Below, piece after piece: positions 36,152 to 47,346 of a stretch of DNA of 64,000 bases. Each line of letters opens with the position of its first letter. Positions within the stretch are counted from its first letter, which is position 1. This DNA comes from Utricularia gibba (lineage: Eukaryota > Streptophyta > Magnoliopsida > Lamiales > Lentibulariaceae), in assembly GCA_002189035.1 (NCBI GenBank), contig NEEC01000002.1:2356001-2420000 (forward strand), given 5' to 3'. A program made the position numbers and the translations under genes. The notes under the pieces were generated by a model that was not told where the DNA came from, did not search any database, and was given only the letters and a program-made list of their open reading frames with translations.

Positions 36152-37950
36152 ATGAATATCAAGAGATCCTCTTCGCATTCCTGCAATTCCTCCTCTTCTT
36201 CTTCTTCTTCCTCCTCCTCCTCCTCCTGCATCGACTCTTCTTCCACGATCTCTCATATCTCCGCGGCGATCGCAACCTACCCGCAGTCGCAGTCGAAGCT
36301 CCGTCCGAAGGCGAAGCGGAAGAAGAAGCAGGTCGCCGGTGATGACTCCACGGATTCTAATCCCAATTCCAGGAGAAGCTCTATCTTCAGAGGCGTAACC
36401 AAGTAGATTCTCCATTTTTTTCCAAATGCATGCATGGTGTTTGTCTTAATTCCTCAATGCGGTGGTCGTGCAGGCACAGATGGACGGGGAGGTACGAAGC
36501 TCACCTTTGGGACAAGACGACCTGGAACTCTTCCAGAACAAAAGAGGAAAACAGAGTATTCCTTTTTTTTATTATTATTATTAATTTGTGGAATTCACTT
36601 GCTTTTTATTGCCATTTAATGTGCCCTAATTTTGTGTTTTTCTTCCATGGGGTCCCACCAACGCCCGAAGTTTATCTAGGTAAGCCAGCGATTAACTTCT
36701 ATGGTTTAACAGTTCATCATATAAAGATTTGGGTGGTTTAAGACTTCATTAATGGCGTTCAGGGGCTTACGACGTAGAGGAAGACGCTGCAAGGACGTAC
36801 GATTTGGCCGCCCTCAGGTACTGGGGCCCCACCGCCACCCTCAACTTCCCGGTGAGTGTCATCCCACGGACCCCACGCGCGTGTGTGTGTGTCTGGTTTT
36901 CAAGCTTGAGATGCTTCTCCTGGCGACACGTGGACGTAGATTCCTGCGAAGGGTTCTCGTTCACGAGCAGTGTGCCCGCACTCCGTGACATTCACCTTTG
37001 GAATTTGCTTTGTTGTTGGCGTTGTTGGTGGAACTGATTCTGGATGCGAATCATGATGTTCTCCTTTACTGCGCGCAGAAGGAAGCGTATGTGAAGGAGG
37101 TGGAGGAAATGGAGAAATTCACGAGGGAGGAGTACTTAGCTTCCTTGAGGCGAAACAGTAGTGGGTTTTCCAGGGGCATTTCCAAGTACCGCGGCGTTGC
37201 CAGGTAAAGGGGCTCCAGTGTGCTTTGCTGGTCTCTTTTTTCTGTCGATGTTTACTTGAGCTTTTGGCGACAGGCATCATCACAATGGCCGATGGGAGGC
37301 CCGGATCGGCCGCGTCTGCGGCAACAAGTATCTCTACTTGGGAACCTACAGTACGTTCTTCTTGGCCCTTCATTCACTTGGCAGGAGCACTGGAAGGCAT
37401 CACAGCGACGCATTGTTGGTTCCGAGCAGGCACTGAGGAAGAAGCGGCAGCAGCATACGACATGGCCGCCATAGAGTTCAGGGGTGCCAATGCAGTCACA
37501 AACTTCGATATCAACAACTACGTTGGCAAGCTGAAGAAGCTCCCCGATGAGGTGAAGCAGAAAGCAGAGAAGCAGCCCACCGGCATCGACGAGGTACCTG
37601 CAGAGGAATTGCAGGATCAGAAGAACACTCTCGACGATGTGCCGAAATGTCGGCTACCGGAATTGGAGTTCATCGCCTCTGAAGGGATGGCCGACGACCA
37701 CGACAATCCATGGGATGTATGCCTGGACCTTGGCTTCGACAGCCCCTTGTTCCCCGACGTGGTAATGCTGGAGGAAGCGTCTCAGTTCTTCGACTACAGA
37801 GGGTTCGAGGACGACATCGAGTGCATCTTTGATGAGCCCTTGGGGAGCGCACTGCCGGATGCCGTGTCTGGCAACGAGGGCAAGGAGAAGGAGGCAACCC
37901 ACCAGTCGTCTTCCCCTTATTCTTCGACGTCAGTTTGCAGCAACATATGA
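36152..37950 (+). CDS. WRI1: WRINKLED1-type AP2/EREBP transcription factor, one frame break
   Basis: Seven exons: 36152-36402, 36474-36555, 36671-36679, 36763-36851, 37079-37203, 37274-37350, 37430-37950; about 384 residues. Two AP2 domains follow a Ser-rich N-terminus: [21 protein letters not shown] ... [22 protein letters not shown], then the linker [16 protein letters not shown], then [20 protein letters not shown] ... [21 protein letters not shown]. The acidic C-terminus fits WRI1, a nuclear activator of glycolytic and fatty-acid synthesis genes, better than WRI3/WRI4. Exon 3 is the 9-nt mini-exon coding for YL with split flanking codons. Exon 2 is 82 nt where 83 is required; the missing base lies at 36532-36534, between TWNS and QNKRGKQ. 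The other junctions agree. ATG 36152 ([10 protein letters not shown]) is chosen over an earlier in-frame ATG at 35981 that codes for an implausible AT-rich stretch. Confidence 0.9.
36188..36231 (+). repeat. Trinucleotide repeat coding for poly-serine in WRI1
   Basis: An imperfect run of TCC/TCT triplets in frame codes for about 13 consecutive serines in the disordered N-terminus. Such tracts vary in length between cultivars and do not disturb the AP2 domains. Confidence 0.8.
36671..36679 (+). other. 9-nt mini-exon of WRI1
   Basis: TTTATCTAG lies between an acceptor (cccgaag) and a donor (gtaagcc). With one base from exon 2 and two from exon 4 it spells I-Y-L-G, the place of the VYLG motif of AP2 domain 1. 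Gene finders often miss exons this short. Confidence 0.85.
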
Positions 37951-39081
37951 TGGATGCTGCAGTACGGAGGCTTGGAGGCCTGTTGATCTCTCCCGGCGCC
38001 TTTTCTTTTTTTTTTCTGTGCTTTGCTTTTCAAGAGAATAAGCACCCTCTTCCATCCCTGCATTGTGTTGTGAACTTCAATCTCGGTCAATCTGAAAATT
38101 CCAATCCATTGAATCACTGAATTACAGAATGAAAAGGCAAATCCTACCAGACCAGAAGTGCTCTCATTCAACCACCTCCCTGGCCTTTCTTAACATGAAT
38201 TTCTTGTTCATCAAGAGCATTCAAGCTTCAACCTGGACAAAACGATCCACTGCTTAAGATTGTGGTTCAAATTGTGGGATTAAAAATCATAAGCGGTTGA
38301 GAGTTCATGTCCATGAAACCATCAACTCAGTGTACCACTCTGCAGCATTATGAAATGAAGTGTTTGATAGCAACTGGAAGATTCCAGAAGCAAGCCAAGC
38401 GTCGGGCAGGAGAAGAATATCCTGCATAAAGGAAGAACCTATAACCACACTGTTTCCAAATCAAAATGCTGCAATAACGTGTATAAAGTGTCAGCACAAG
38501 AATCTCTGGTTCTGCGTAACGCAAGAAACTAGAGTATCTGACAAGCTCAAATACAAGATCAAGAAAGAGCTGGACGACTCGTTTACAAGAGAACAGCATA
38601 CGAGGGTAATGAGGATTCTTCCTTGGGTACACCACAGCTGCTTCAATATGGAAGAACAAAACAGAATGTGTATGGTGTTTACAAATGCTTGCAACAGCTT
38701 AGATACACTCTACTGAACACTGACGTCAAAGTGATGAAAAAACGATCTCCAATATGGAAGAACAAAACACATCAATTTCCAGTGGGTTGCTTACAATTTA
38801 CAGGACACGTCCAAGCATCAAAGATACAAAGAATGATGGCAATCAAGCTTATCAAATTATACTCGTAGCAAGACTAATAATCATCGAACATATCAATAAG
38901 TAAGACAAGAAACTACACAGGTCAGGAGCAATATATCACTCTGAAACACATGATCGATTAGCTGACAAGGATCGTCCAATCAACAAAGTTCAGAATGCTA
39001 TGCTGCAATACTGATTACAATTTCAGTCACATAAAGATCGAGCTCAATGAAGAATACAAAAGCGAGGCACCTGGATCATCG
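37951..39081. other. WRI1 3'UTR and NF-YC pseudogene 3' flank
   Basis: 37951-38110 is a plausible WRI1 3'UTR. 38340-39081 would be the 3' flank of the minus-strand NF-YC relic. Frames up to 119 codons occur on both strands but overlap and show no domain. No gene called. Confidence 0.5.
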
Positions 39082-39699
39082 CTAACTGTCAAGGTTGCCT
39101 TGCCCACTGCGGATGCCACCACCACCGTTGCCATATGTGCCATCCTCTGGCTGCCACATCGATTGCAACGCCGGTGGTCCAGCCTGCAGATAAACACCTG
39201 GATCCATTCCAGGAAAAGCGGGTCGCGCCCATCATCGGCTGATCCATGTGTGGATAATAACAGGGAACCCCAGCAGCTGCGGCGGTCGGCACAGCCAAAA
39301 TGCCACGCAAGGTGGCCGAATCATCTACCTTGCTTTCGTGCCGCGGCACGATGACGACCAAAAACTGAAATATCGCTCTCTGCGTAATCGCATCGGCGAT
39401 GTCATCCTTCTGAAGCGTCCGCCCGCTTGTTCTCCTCGGCATGGAGCCAGGAACGAATGGTAAGCTCCAGAATGAACAGCTCGCAGGCCTTCGAGAAGAG
39501 AATAAGCCCCTCCGCCGATATCATTCGCATATCCTCATCCGTCTTCATGATCTTCTTTATCCAAGCCAGAGGCAGGTGATGATTCTTGAAATCGTCCACT
39601 CGACCTCCCGTCAATGGATCGCCCAAAACACCTGGAACTGCTGCTGGTACGGCGGCTGCAGATACGACTCCCAGCGGTGCTCTGCGGATCATTTTCCAT
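39082..39699 (-). pseudogene. NF-YC (nuclear factor Y subunit C) pseudogene
   Basis: Pieces of an NF-YC1/4/9-type protein appear in order on the minus strand but in different frames: [10 protein letters not shown]; then [18 protein letters not shown]; then the histone-fold [17 protein letters not shown] ... [20 protein letters not shown]; then [12 protein letters not shown]; then AGVPCYYP; then PGMDPGVYLQ ... GQGNLDS at the normal stop. There is an in-frame TGA between FWAIH and REVE, and at least four shifts of both signs. Conserved residues are altered: LARIKK is LAWIKK, and IFDFLVDIV is IFQFLVVIV. CGG to TGG and CGA to TGA fit decay of methylated CpG. A live NF-YC would pair with NF-YB and NF-YA on CCAAT boxes; this copy cannot make one. 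Confidence 0.85.
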
Positions 39700-40525
39700 G
39701 GGCAGGTGACCGCGACGGCGAGAGAATACGATTGCGAAGCGCTTTTCAGAAAAAGGCGAGAGGGAACGTGCCTGCCAAAAGCAGGGGAAGAAACGTACAT
39801 CATACGATGCGCTACATACAAGTCGTGCTTCTGATGATTTGGCCTCTTTTCATATGAAATAATTATTTTTTTAAAATATATGATCACGATATTTTTGGAT
39901 TTTTGTAAAAATTTTATAAAATTTTTAAAAATAATTGCTAAAATTATTTTTTGAGAAACAAATTGTTTACTAACAGGAAGAATACATGCTTGAATAGAAA
40001 TATATTTCTAATTGTATACTAAGCCTTGATCTGTGTTTAAATGAGAGAGAATGAAGGTTAGTCGGTTAGATATTTGTGATGATATTTCATATTAATTATA
40101 AATAAAGTAAAATATATGTTTAAATAAAAGGATTGTATAAGATATTTTTTCAATAAAATATAACATAAAACCTTTAAATATTGAATGTTCTAAATTGATA
40201 ATATCTTAAATAACGACTAAAAATATATTTTTAAATAATGTTTACTTTAAAAAATTTTATAATAAAAAGTTTTTACTCCAAAATCAGAATAAAGTATTTT
40301 ATTAGGAGTTGAACCCTAACAAAATAGCAAGTAGACTCCTAAACGGGATGACAGAGGTGGGCACTCAGACAAAACGGTCTGCTGCGACTATCCTGCGATG
40401 CGCATGTGCAGAGTTGATAGAATAACTCTGGATCATCCAATTTCTGGTTTATGGACAGGAGAGTAGCAGTTGAATGGAGACAACTTTGGTACAGAACAGG
40501 AAGACAAAAAACTCTGGCTGCTTCA
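39700..40525. other. AT-rich intergenic DNA
   Basis: Upstream flank of the NF-YC relic followed by about 480 bases of very AT-rich DNA (39850-40330) and the 3' flank of the CDK-like kinase. No supported gene. Confidence 0.5.
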
Positions 40526-42906
40526 CTATCTCAACTTCTCTGAAGCCCCGACCCCTCTGCGCCGGCGCCACAAGTCCCACCCCATGGATGAGTAGACGGC
40601 GGACCGGGTCGTAGCCTTCCGGGGATCAACGTCTCTCCTGTTTCCGCTTCTTGAAGCTCTGGTTTTGGATGAGGAGCGCCTCAGGGATAGTGACGACTTG
40701 GGGTCAAAAATGAAGGAAGAAAAGGAGGAGCTGGCGGTGCTGAATGATGGAACTCCGTTTTGAGATGGATCCAGAGGGTGGCCGACGGCTGCGTCTTCGT
40801 GCGGCGGCGGGAACTTCTCGCTTTTGCTCCTCACTCGTGTGTCCGCCATGATTCTCATTCTCTGCACAACCAAAACAATTGACGAAAGATGAACCCAGGG
40901 TGGTGGGTAGGTGGGTAGCTAGCTGCTGTGTTTGGGGTTTTCTTTGCATGGGCTTACATCCAAGTTGACTTGGAGCTCTGCGTTGGCTTCTGGAGCGGGC
41001 ATCGCACGGCTGCCAGCTTTTCCTCGTCCTTTGTCTCGTCTACTGGGTTCTATAGCTTGAGGCTTCGGAACTCCGCTCCGCTGCCTGTAATCAGGGAACA
41101 CCGATGTTACTGTGTACGGCTAACGCCGATGAGTTTAAGACATCGGAAGATGAAGGATACTTTCTGTTTTCTTCATCCCTTATCTTTATGTCCATTTCTT
41201 TGCTTGGTGGGAACTTCGGCAGTTCCGACGGCTCACAGGGACTAGGCTCTGTAGTAAAGAACTGCACACACGAAGCAAACAAAAAACACTGTTAGAGAAA
41301 GCAGAGGGGTTTTTTTTAGCTCTCTGGAGGACATTCAGCTTCAAAAGACACAGAACGACGAACATCACTGTTCATTGCGGCGGTGGCAGTTCCTCTTGCA
41401 TCCGGATCGACGGCGAGAAGAGTTCCCATCAGGGAAAGAGCAGATGGTGGGAAATCCTTGTATGTCTCTGAGAGACAGCACTTATATGGCTGCTGTGGTT
41501 TATAGACAGTGGCATTTGGTAGTTTTGATTTCTTCCAGAATTCTTCCGACGGTGAGCCGCAGAGCTTAAATATTTTGTGCAACTGCTCAACCTACAGACA
41601 GCAAGGGAATGTTCATCAGAATGCTGCCTGCACAGCCATGAAAATGGAAATCCATGCTTCAGAACTGTAAAAGAACCTCAGTCCGCCCCGCAAAATCGGT
41701 TTTCCTGCAAGAAGCTCAGCAAGAATACAGCCAGCACTCCACAAATCAACACCAGTATCGTAATAAGAAGCTCCGAGCAGAAGTTCAGGAGGCCGATACC
41801 AGAGGGTGACGACCCGGCTGGTCATCGGTCTCTTGTGCCGCGAGTCGAAACAAGTAGCAAGACCAAAGTCAGCTATCTTCAAGTTCCCATCATTATCTAT
41901 AAGCAGATTAGAGCACTTGATATCACGGTGCAAGACACCATTGTTGTGGCAATGCTCCAACCCTGCAAGAAGTTGTTTCATGTAGCATTTGACCTGCGCA
42001 GATCGAAAAATGGGGATAAAACTGCAGGTAAATCATCAGCAGAAGGAACAGAAAACACACTGCCGGTACAATACATGATCCAATCAACTCAAATTGGATG
42101 ATGAAAGTGAGCTTCTTCAGCTTACTCACCTGTGGCTCAGTGAACTTGCCACTTTGTAGAGCTGCAAGGCCTGCAAGATCATGCTCCATGTACTCAAAAA
42201 CGAGGTATAAACTACTTGACATCCTCGATATGACCAGGCCCTCAAGCTTGATCACATTTGGATGATTCAGTTTGGTTAAAACAAGTATTTCACGAGCCAT
42301 GAACCGCACTGTTTCCGGCTCCAAGTTATCAAACCTCACTTTCTTTAAAGCCATCACCTTTCCATTGATCAAGTCCCTAACTTTATACACATTGCTATAT
42401 GTTCCTTGCCCAATCTGCAACAATTGAAATTCAGTCCATTGATTCTCAAATCTGTGTATGGGCATGGAGCAGCAGAGAACCACGGAGATAGTAGCAATGA
42501 ATAGTCAATCGCTTCCTAAAGCTAAGAAAAGCGTGGAAATGCCATTTTGTTCAAAAAGTCAATGCCCTTTTTCAGATCAAACTCTTTTACAGAGAATCGA
42601 TAGCAATGTGGATCTTTACCTTATCAAGCTTCTCAAATGTGTTTGCACGGCGGGGCTTCCAGTGCTTGATTGCGTCTCCGGCGACGTCTTTTAGCCACGA
42701 GGGCCAACCATCGTCGTTGAAGGAGACGCCCTTTTCAGATGAAACTCTGGTGGTGCCGGCTGAACCTCCTCGATCTTCCCATTATTTCGTGTCTCCGCCA
42801 GAGCCGCCACGGCGGTAGATCCCACTCCATGCTTTTCATTATCTCCCGGCGGACTAGGGCCACCATCTCCTTCGCCGGTGGCTTTTTTACCAATAACACA
42901 GCCCAT
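40526..42906 (-). CDS. CDK-like Ser/Thr kinase (At1g54610/IBS1-type), two frame breaks
   Basis: Seven exons: 42906-42620, 42414-42130, 41993-41677, 41591-41364, 41261-41161, 41084-40958, 40861-40526; about 560 residues. MGCVIGKK is an N-myristoylation/palmitoylation start that suggests membrane attachment. The DGWPSWLKDVAGDAIKHW motif precedes the kinase. Kinase motifs: IGQGTYSNVYK (P-loop), ALKKVRFDN (catalytic Lys), HRDIKCSN (catalytic loop), IADFGLA (DFG), TLWYRPPELLLG. The C-terminal tail KFPPPHEDAAVGHPLD is typical of this plant family, related to CDKC but with no known cyclin. Exon 1 is 287 nt and exon 3 is 317 nt, each one short of the required multiple of three. The breaks are at about 42730-42735 (AAAAGGG) and 41686-41689 (GGGG), and correcting them restores HLK-GVSFNDDGWPSW and KPILRGRTEVEQLHK. 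Confidence 0.9.
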
Positions 42907-45364
42907 TTACATAAGTTCCTTTATCTCAACACCCAATTTCCCATTTTCCCCCACAGAAACAGAAATGGGAACAGAAAGAAAAAAAAATGAAATCAAATGG
43001 GTTCACTGGAGAAGCAAGCTGTGAACCCAGAAAAGCGAGATAAGCAAGAAAAACCAACGGGCAGTCAGGAGAAAAAGAAGAATAATGATGAGGAACTAGA
43101 CAAAGAAGCAGTTGTTGAATTGGACCCTACATTTAATGCTCTGTAAGGCGCACGTCTGAGCCAAGCCTCGCGTTTTCAAAACGGAGCGCATCGATGAGTA
43201 AATGCAGGCTCAGAGATTCTCAGCGGTTGTTCTTTTCTATCAATGACACCCCCAAAAGAAGAATAACCAAAAAACAAATACAGTAGCCCATCGATCCGCC
43301 ATGGGAGGACCTCCGTTTCCTCAGACTCCCATTAACACACCTCCCCACCAATTTGCACCTGGATTACGAGGAATTATGGTTCCATAAAATCCCTAATTGC
43401 CTCTCCTAATATAATATCAATATATACACATAAAAAAATCATATTTAATTTTATTTATTTATTCTAAAACAAAATATTTCCGAAATAATTGAAAGTAAAT
43501 TTTTTATACCCAATCAGAAAATCCCAAAATTTAATTTCTAAGAATGGAAATAGTAATTTTGCCGATAAAAAAAGCAAAAAATTCTTTATCCAGAATTATT
43601 TATTATACTTTTTTTTATAAATAATTACTTGTAATATCATTTATCATCGAAATCTAAATTTTAAAACAAATTAAGAAATTGAAGCAAAATTAAAAATTAA
43701 GGCAGTTAAATTATTTGATTAATAATTAAAATGGGAAATATTTTATGAATATATCGTTTGAAAACATTTTTTTTTTCATCACTATTGAACATTGTTTTTT
43801 AACTACACTCATATTTCAATTTCTAATTATTTTTTATTGAATAATATATTTGATATCTTTTTTAAAAAATATATATTTTATTGATATTTTTTGATATTTT
43901 AGAATCAATTCGAATAAAAATTTAGATTCAACAATTTATGGGTTGGAGAGACATATGAACCTAAGAATAAGTCAAAGTATAAAGATTTAGTTCAAGATTT
44001 ATGGATGAAATAAAAATTTTAAGATGATTTTGAAAGATCTAATAAAAAGTTTAGATAAAAAATATTATTCAAGTCAATCAAATAATCCCAACATGCATTC
44101 TCATATCTTATAAAGATTTGGATAAATACATATTTTAATCAAACGTTTTTTTAGTAATAAAAAAGTTTCAAATAATGAATTCTATAAACAAATTTAAATA
44201 AATAATCGTACAATTGTTGGGTATTTCTACCTAACGGTTATCCTACAAACTATTTAAAAAAATAGAATATTTTGAAAAGAGAATTTAAAGCAGAGATATA
44301 ATGCAAATTTCCTGATTGGAATACTAAAAGTACATCTTAATAATAGCCATTGATTGGTTGCGTTATGGTGCTCCTGAATTCATCGGATTCCGTCGATAAT
44401 TGCAGGCATTATTTTTTTTTCAGAAAATAATAATATTATATTCCAAGAAAAAAAATGAAAATAATTTTGAAGTAAGCCGTACATGACAGACAATTGGCGC
44501 ACATGACACAAGACAGCCCCACGTGACTGAATGTACAGCAGTCGATGCGAGTGGAGACACGACACCCCTTTCGTTACAAATTAGGATCTTGGAGACAAAT
44601 CCTTGCACAAATGGACAATTAATCTTCCCGAGTGACCCGACCCGGGTTGGACTCGTCTGAACGCATCGAAGCAAGTGTCGGATCCTCGAGGGTGAGTGGG
44701 ATTTGGGAATGATCCCAAGGGGGTTACCTTGCACGGCTGTGATGGGCTGGTGGTTGTTTGGTGTGCGCATTTGCAGCCGTATACTGAATCAGGCCCGTGA
44801 AACCGCGACCACTTGACGTCGCGTCGTTGTATTCGACCCAGAAGATTGCAGATTCTTCTGGGCATTATGGCGTGTCTCTTAAAGTCCACGGGGAGTTCAG
44901 CAAGCGGCAGAAGTAAAACCGCAACTGATGGCCAATGGGGATGCAAAGACTGGGCTCGGGAGAGACCAAGTTACAGTGTTCCTTAATCATATGATAAGGA
45001 TCCCGGGGGTTCAATCTTCGAAGTAAAAGAGTGTGTTTTGGAGAGGCTGAATGCATTTGCAGTGGCAGAACAACAGTGTTATGTTTAACAGTCACAAATA
45101 TCACCGAGTGCAGAGCTTCTGCAGGGCCAAAGGGAGTTTTGACCTGCACGTTCCCACAGCACCATTGTCAACCTTGACTTATCTGAAGCCTGTATCCAAA
45201 TGAAAAATATGTTTTATTACTTACCATATGAGATTTGCAACCTAAGGCAATTAGTCAGGTGTACTATGCTGCGTGTTTAGTGATAGCAGAGCACATTTCG
45301 ACTGACATGAAATGATAATGATAATCTGCCTCACTGAAAATGTCAGGTTGTTGAGTATGAAAAG
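42907..45364. other. Gene-poor AT-rich intergenic region
   Basis: 42907-43400 is the kinase upstream region. 43400-44360 is very AT-rich with no frame. 44500-45160 is of mixed composition, with minus-strand frames up to 121 codons (44946-44581) that overlap others and match nothing I recognise. Transposon debris is likely given the gag relic that follows, but is not shown. Confidence 0.5.
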
Positions 45365-46040
45365 TTACCATAGTGGCAGCTGCTTGGTGCAGACCTCCAT
45401 TATTCTTATGGGACAAATTTTATCAACATGTTTACATAGTTTAGAGATGGCATCTGCTGGTTTGTAACAATACTTGCTTGAATGTGAAGTCTTTTGACAT
45501 AAAGAGCATGGAGGAAAATTGTTCTTAGTTTGATTGCTCTTCCTAGTCTTGTGTGTTGAGGCCTGTGAAGATCCTACAAGTTGTATCACTTGTAGTTACT
45601 GCAGTAGAGTTAGTTTGTACCAAGAGAGTTACAATGCCACACTGAGATTCCGGTATTTTAGGTTCAAAAGATGACACAAGGGTGTGAAAGATCTTCCAAA
45701 AAATCCTGAGTTGGTTAACCACCTTGCGTAGGTTGTCAGTTCATGTTCTAGATCGGTGATTTTCAGCTATTTTTTGAGATCTTCATCTTGAAATTCGAGA
45801 TTGACTGAGTCCATATTTCTTTGGCAGTTTCACTGGTCATCATTACTCGCGGAATGACATGGCGATCAAGCAACTTCGGCAGCTCCCTTCCTGGCAAGAA
45901 GGTCTTCATATCTTACTCGTGCTACTGTGTATGCTGCTGGTTCAAGAACTGGGAGTTATTCTCAACCACATCCTACAGTCTTGTTGCTCCTATATATAGC
46001 AGCCAAATGGCATGATCTGATCCATCAAATTTTTAGACGG
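45365..46040 (-). mobile_element. Degenerate Ty1/copia gag fragment
   Basis: Reading the minus strand, KFDGSDHAIWLL near 46035 matches the start of copia gag (F-DG-NY--W). MTSETAKEIWTQ near 45840 matches its middle. A zinc knuckle CSLCQKTSHSSKYC (C-x2-C-x4-H-x4-C) near 45505-45480 is followed by PADAISKLCKHVDKIC, a damaged second knuckle. Stops and shifts separate the pieces. No integrase, reverse transcriptase or long terminal repeat is visible nearby, so this is a small relic. Confidence 0.65.
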
Positions 46041-47346
46041 CTCTTGCTACAGAAGTATCCATTTCTAAGTTTGCAGAAAAATGTGCAGATTGGTGAAGGT
46101 GCCCAATGGAGAATGAGATGATTATCAGTGGAGTGATCACTGATTGAGAAGGTTGCTTTTGTGGAGCTCAAAGTCAAGCAAAAGGGCAATGGTTTCTGAG
46201 GAATTGGGGCCTTTTTTCTGATCAGTGCAATGTACCAGATTTGGAAAGAACAACTTCAATAATGAGGAAAAACGAATGGAAAGTTTGACAATGCAAGAGA
46301 TTTGCAACAGCAGACGGCAAAAAAAAGAATAATGGCTTATTAGCAACGTTTTAATACTAATCTTAGTGACTAGATTAATGAAAAATAAGGATGAAAGATG
46401 AATGGCTTTGGCTGCCACCTTGATCATGGCATCCTGCTGATTCACAATTGTGCAGGTGATTTAGCATTTAATGGGCTAGTCTTTTAAGGCCCATTTGATC
46501 AAAGGCAACATGGAGCCCATATCAGGCCTGTATATCTCGCGTCATACCCGATCCGCATAAATATGGGCTGAATGAGAATCCGGTTCTCGGATTTCATTCA
46601 ACTAATTTCTCTTCTGGTTCGTGACTTTTGCTTTTGCGATAATGAGAATAGGTTTGTGAAATTCATGGACTGATTTGCATCTTTATTGAATTTGGTCGCA
46701 ACTGAAACCAGAGGTTCGTCCCTTGGATCAGAGCTATTCGGCGGAGCTGTTTCAGGGAATCGAGATCGTGATAGGTGCTCTACTTCGGATTCTAATTTAT
46801 CAATCATTGTGTATGGGGCTGAGACTTGTAGTGTTCAAGTATTGTATTCTTGGGATTGTGAAAGCTTAGATTTCTAACGGATCGTCTTTGATACGCATGA
46901 TTGGATTAACCAGTTTCTGTTTTCCATAAGGTTAGAGCCGAGGATCCGTAAATTCTGCGAGAGCGCGTTGGTTGCTTGATCCCTAATACTTTTTTTCTGA
47001 GTTTATTTACGTTTTCTTCCCTCGTGTTTGCAGAATCTGGGTGCTGAATCTTTCCTCGGTGCCTTTGTAACATTCGGAAAAATATAATCCTACGTATCTC
47101 ACATTTTAAGGTAAAAATTTGCCCTTTCGAAGTTGATGTTGTCTTTGTTTGGTTGTTCAAATGATCTGAAAGACATATGAAGCAGACTTATTGTCAATTG
47201 ATGTTCTCTGTGTGTGCTTAGTGCTGTTGGTTACGTAATTGCTCTTCTTGTTTCACCTGACGAGACATTCTATCATCTTCTGTGGTAAAATTAGCTCTTA
47301 AAATGTAAGTTTTGTTTTAAGGTTTCTGTGTTTTTTGTTTCTTTAG
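46041..47346. other. Intergenic and 5'UTR of TFIIE-beta gene
   Basis: Spacer after the gag relic, then from about 46560 the upstream region and probably spliced 5'UTR of the TFIIE-beta gene. T-rich stretches with possible splice sites occur before the ATG at 47347. No coding gene supported. Confidence 0.45.

Noticed and set aside
44380-45149. Overlapping minus-strand frames of 61-121 codons
   Set aside because: They overlap one another in different frames and none has a recognisable domain.
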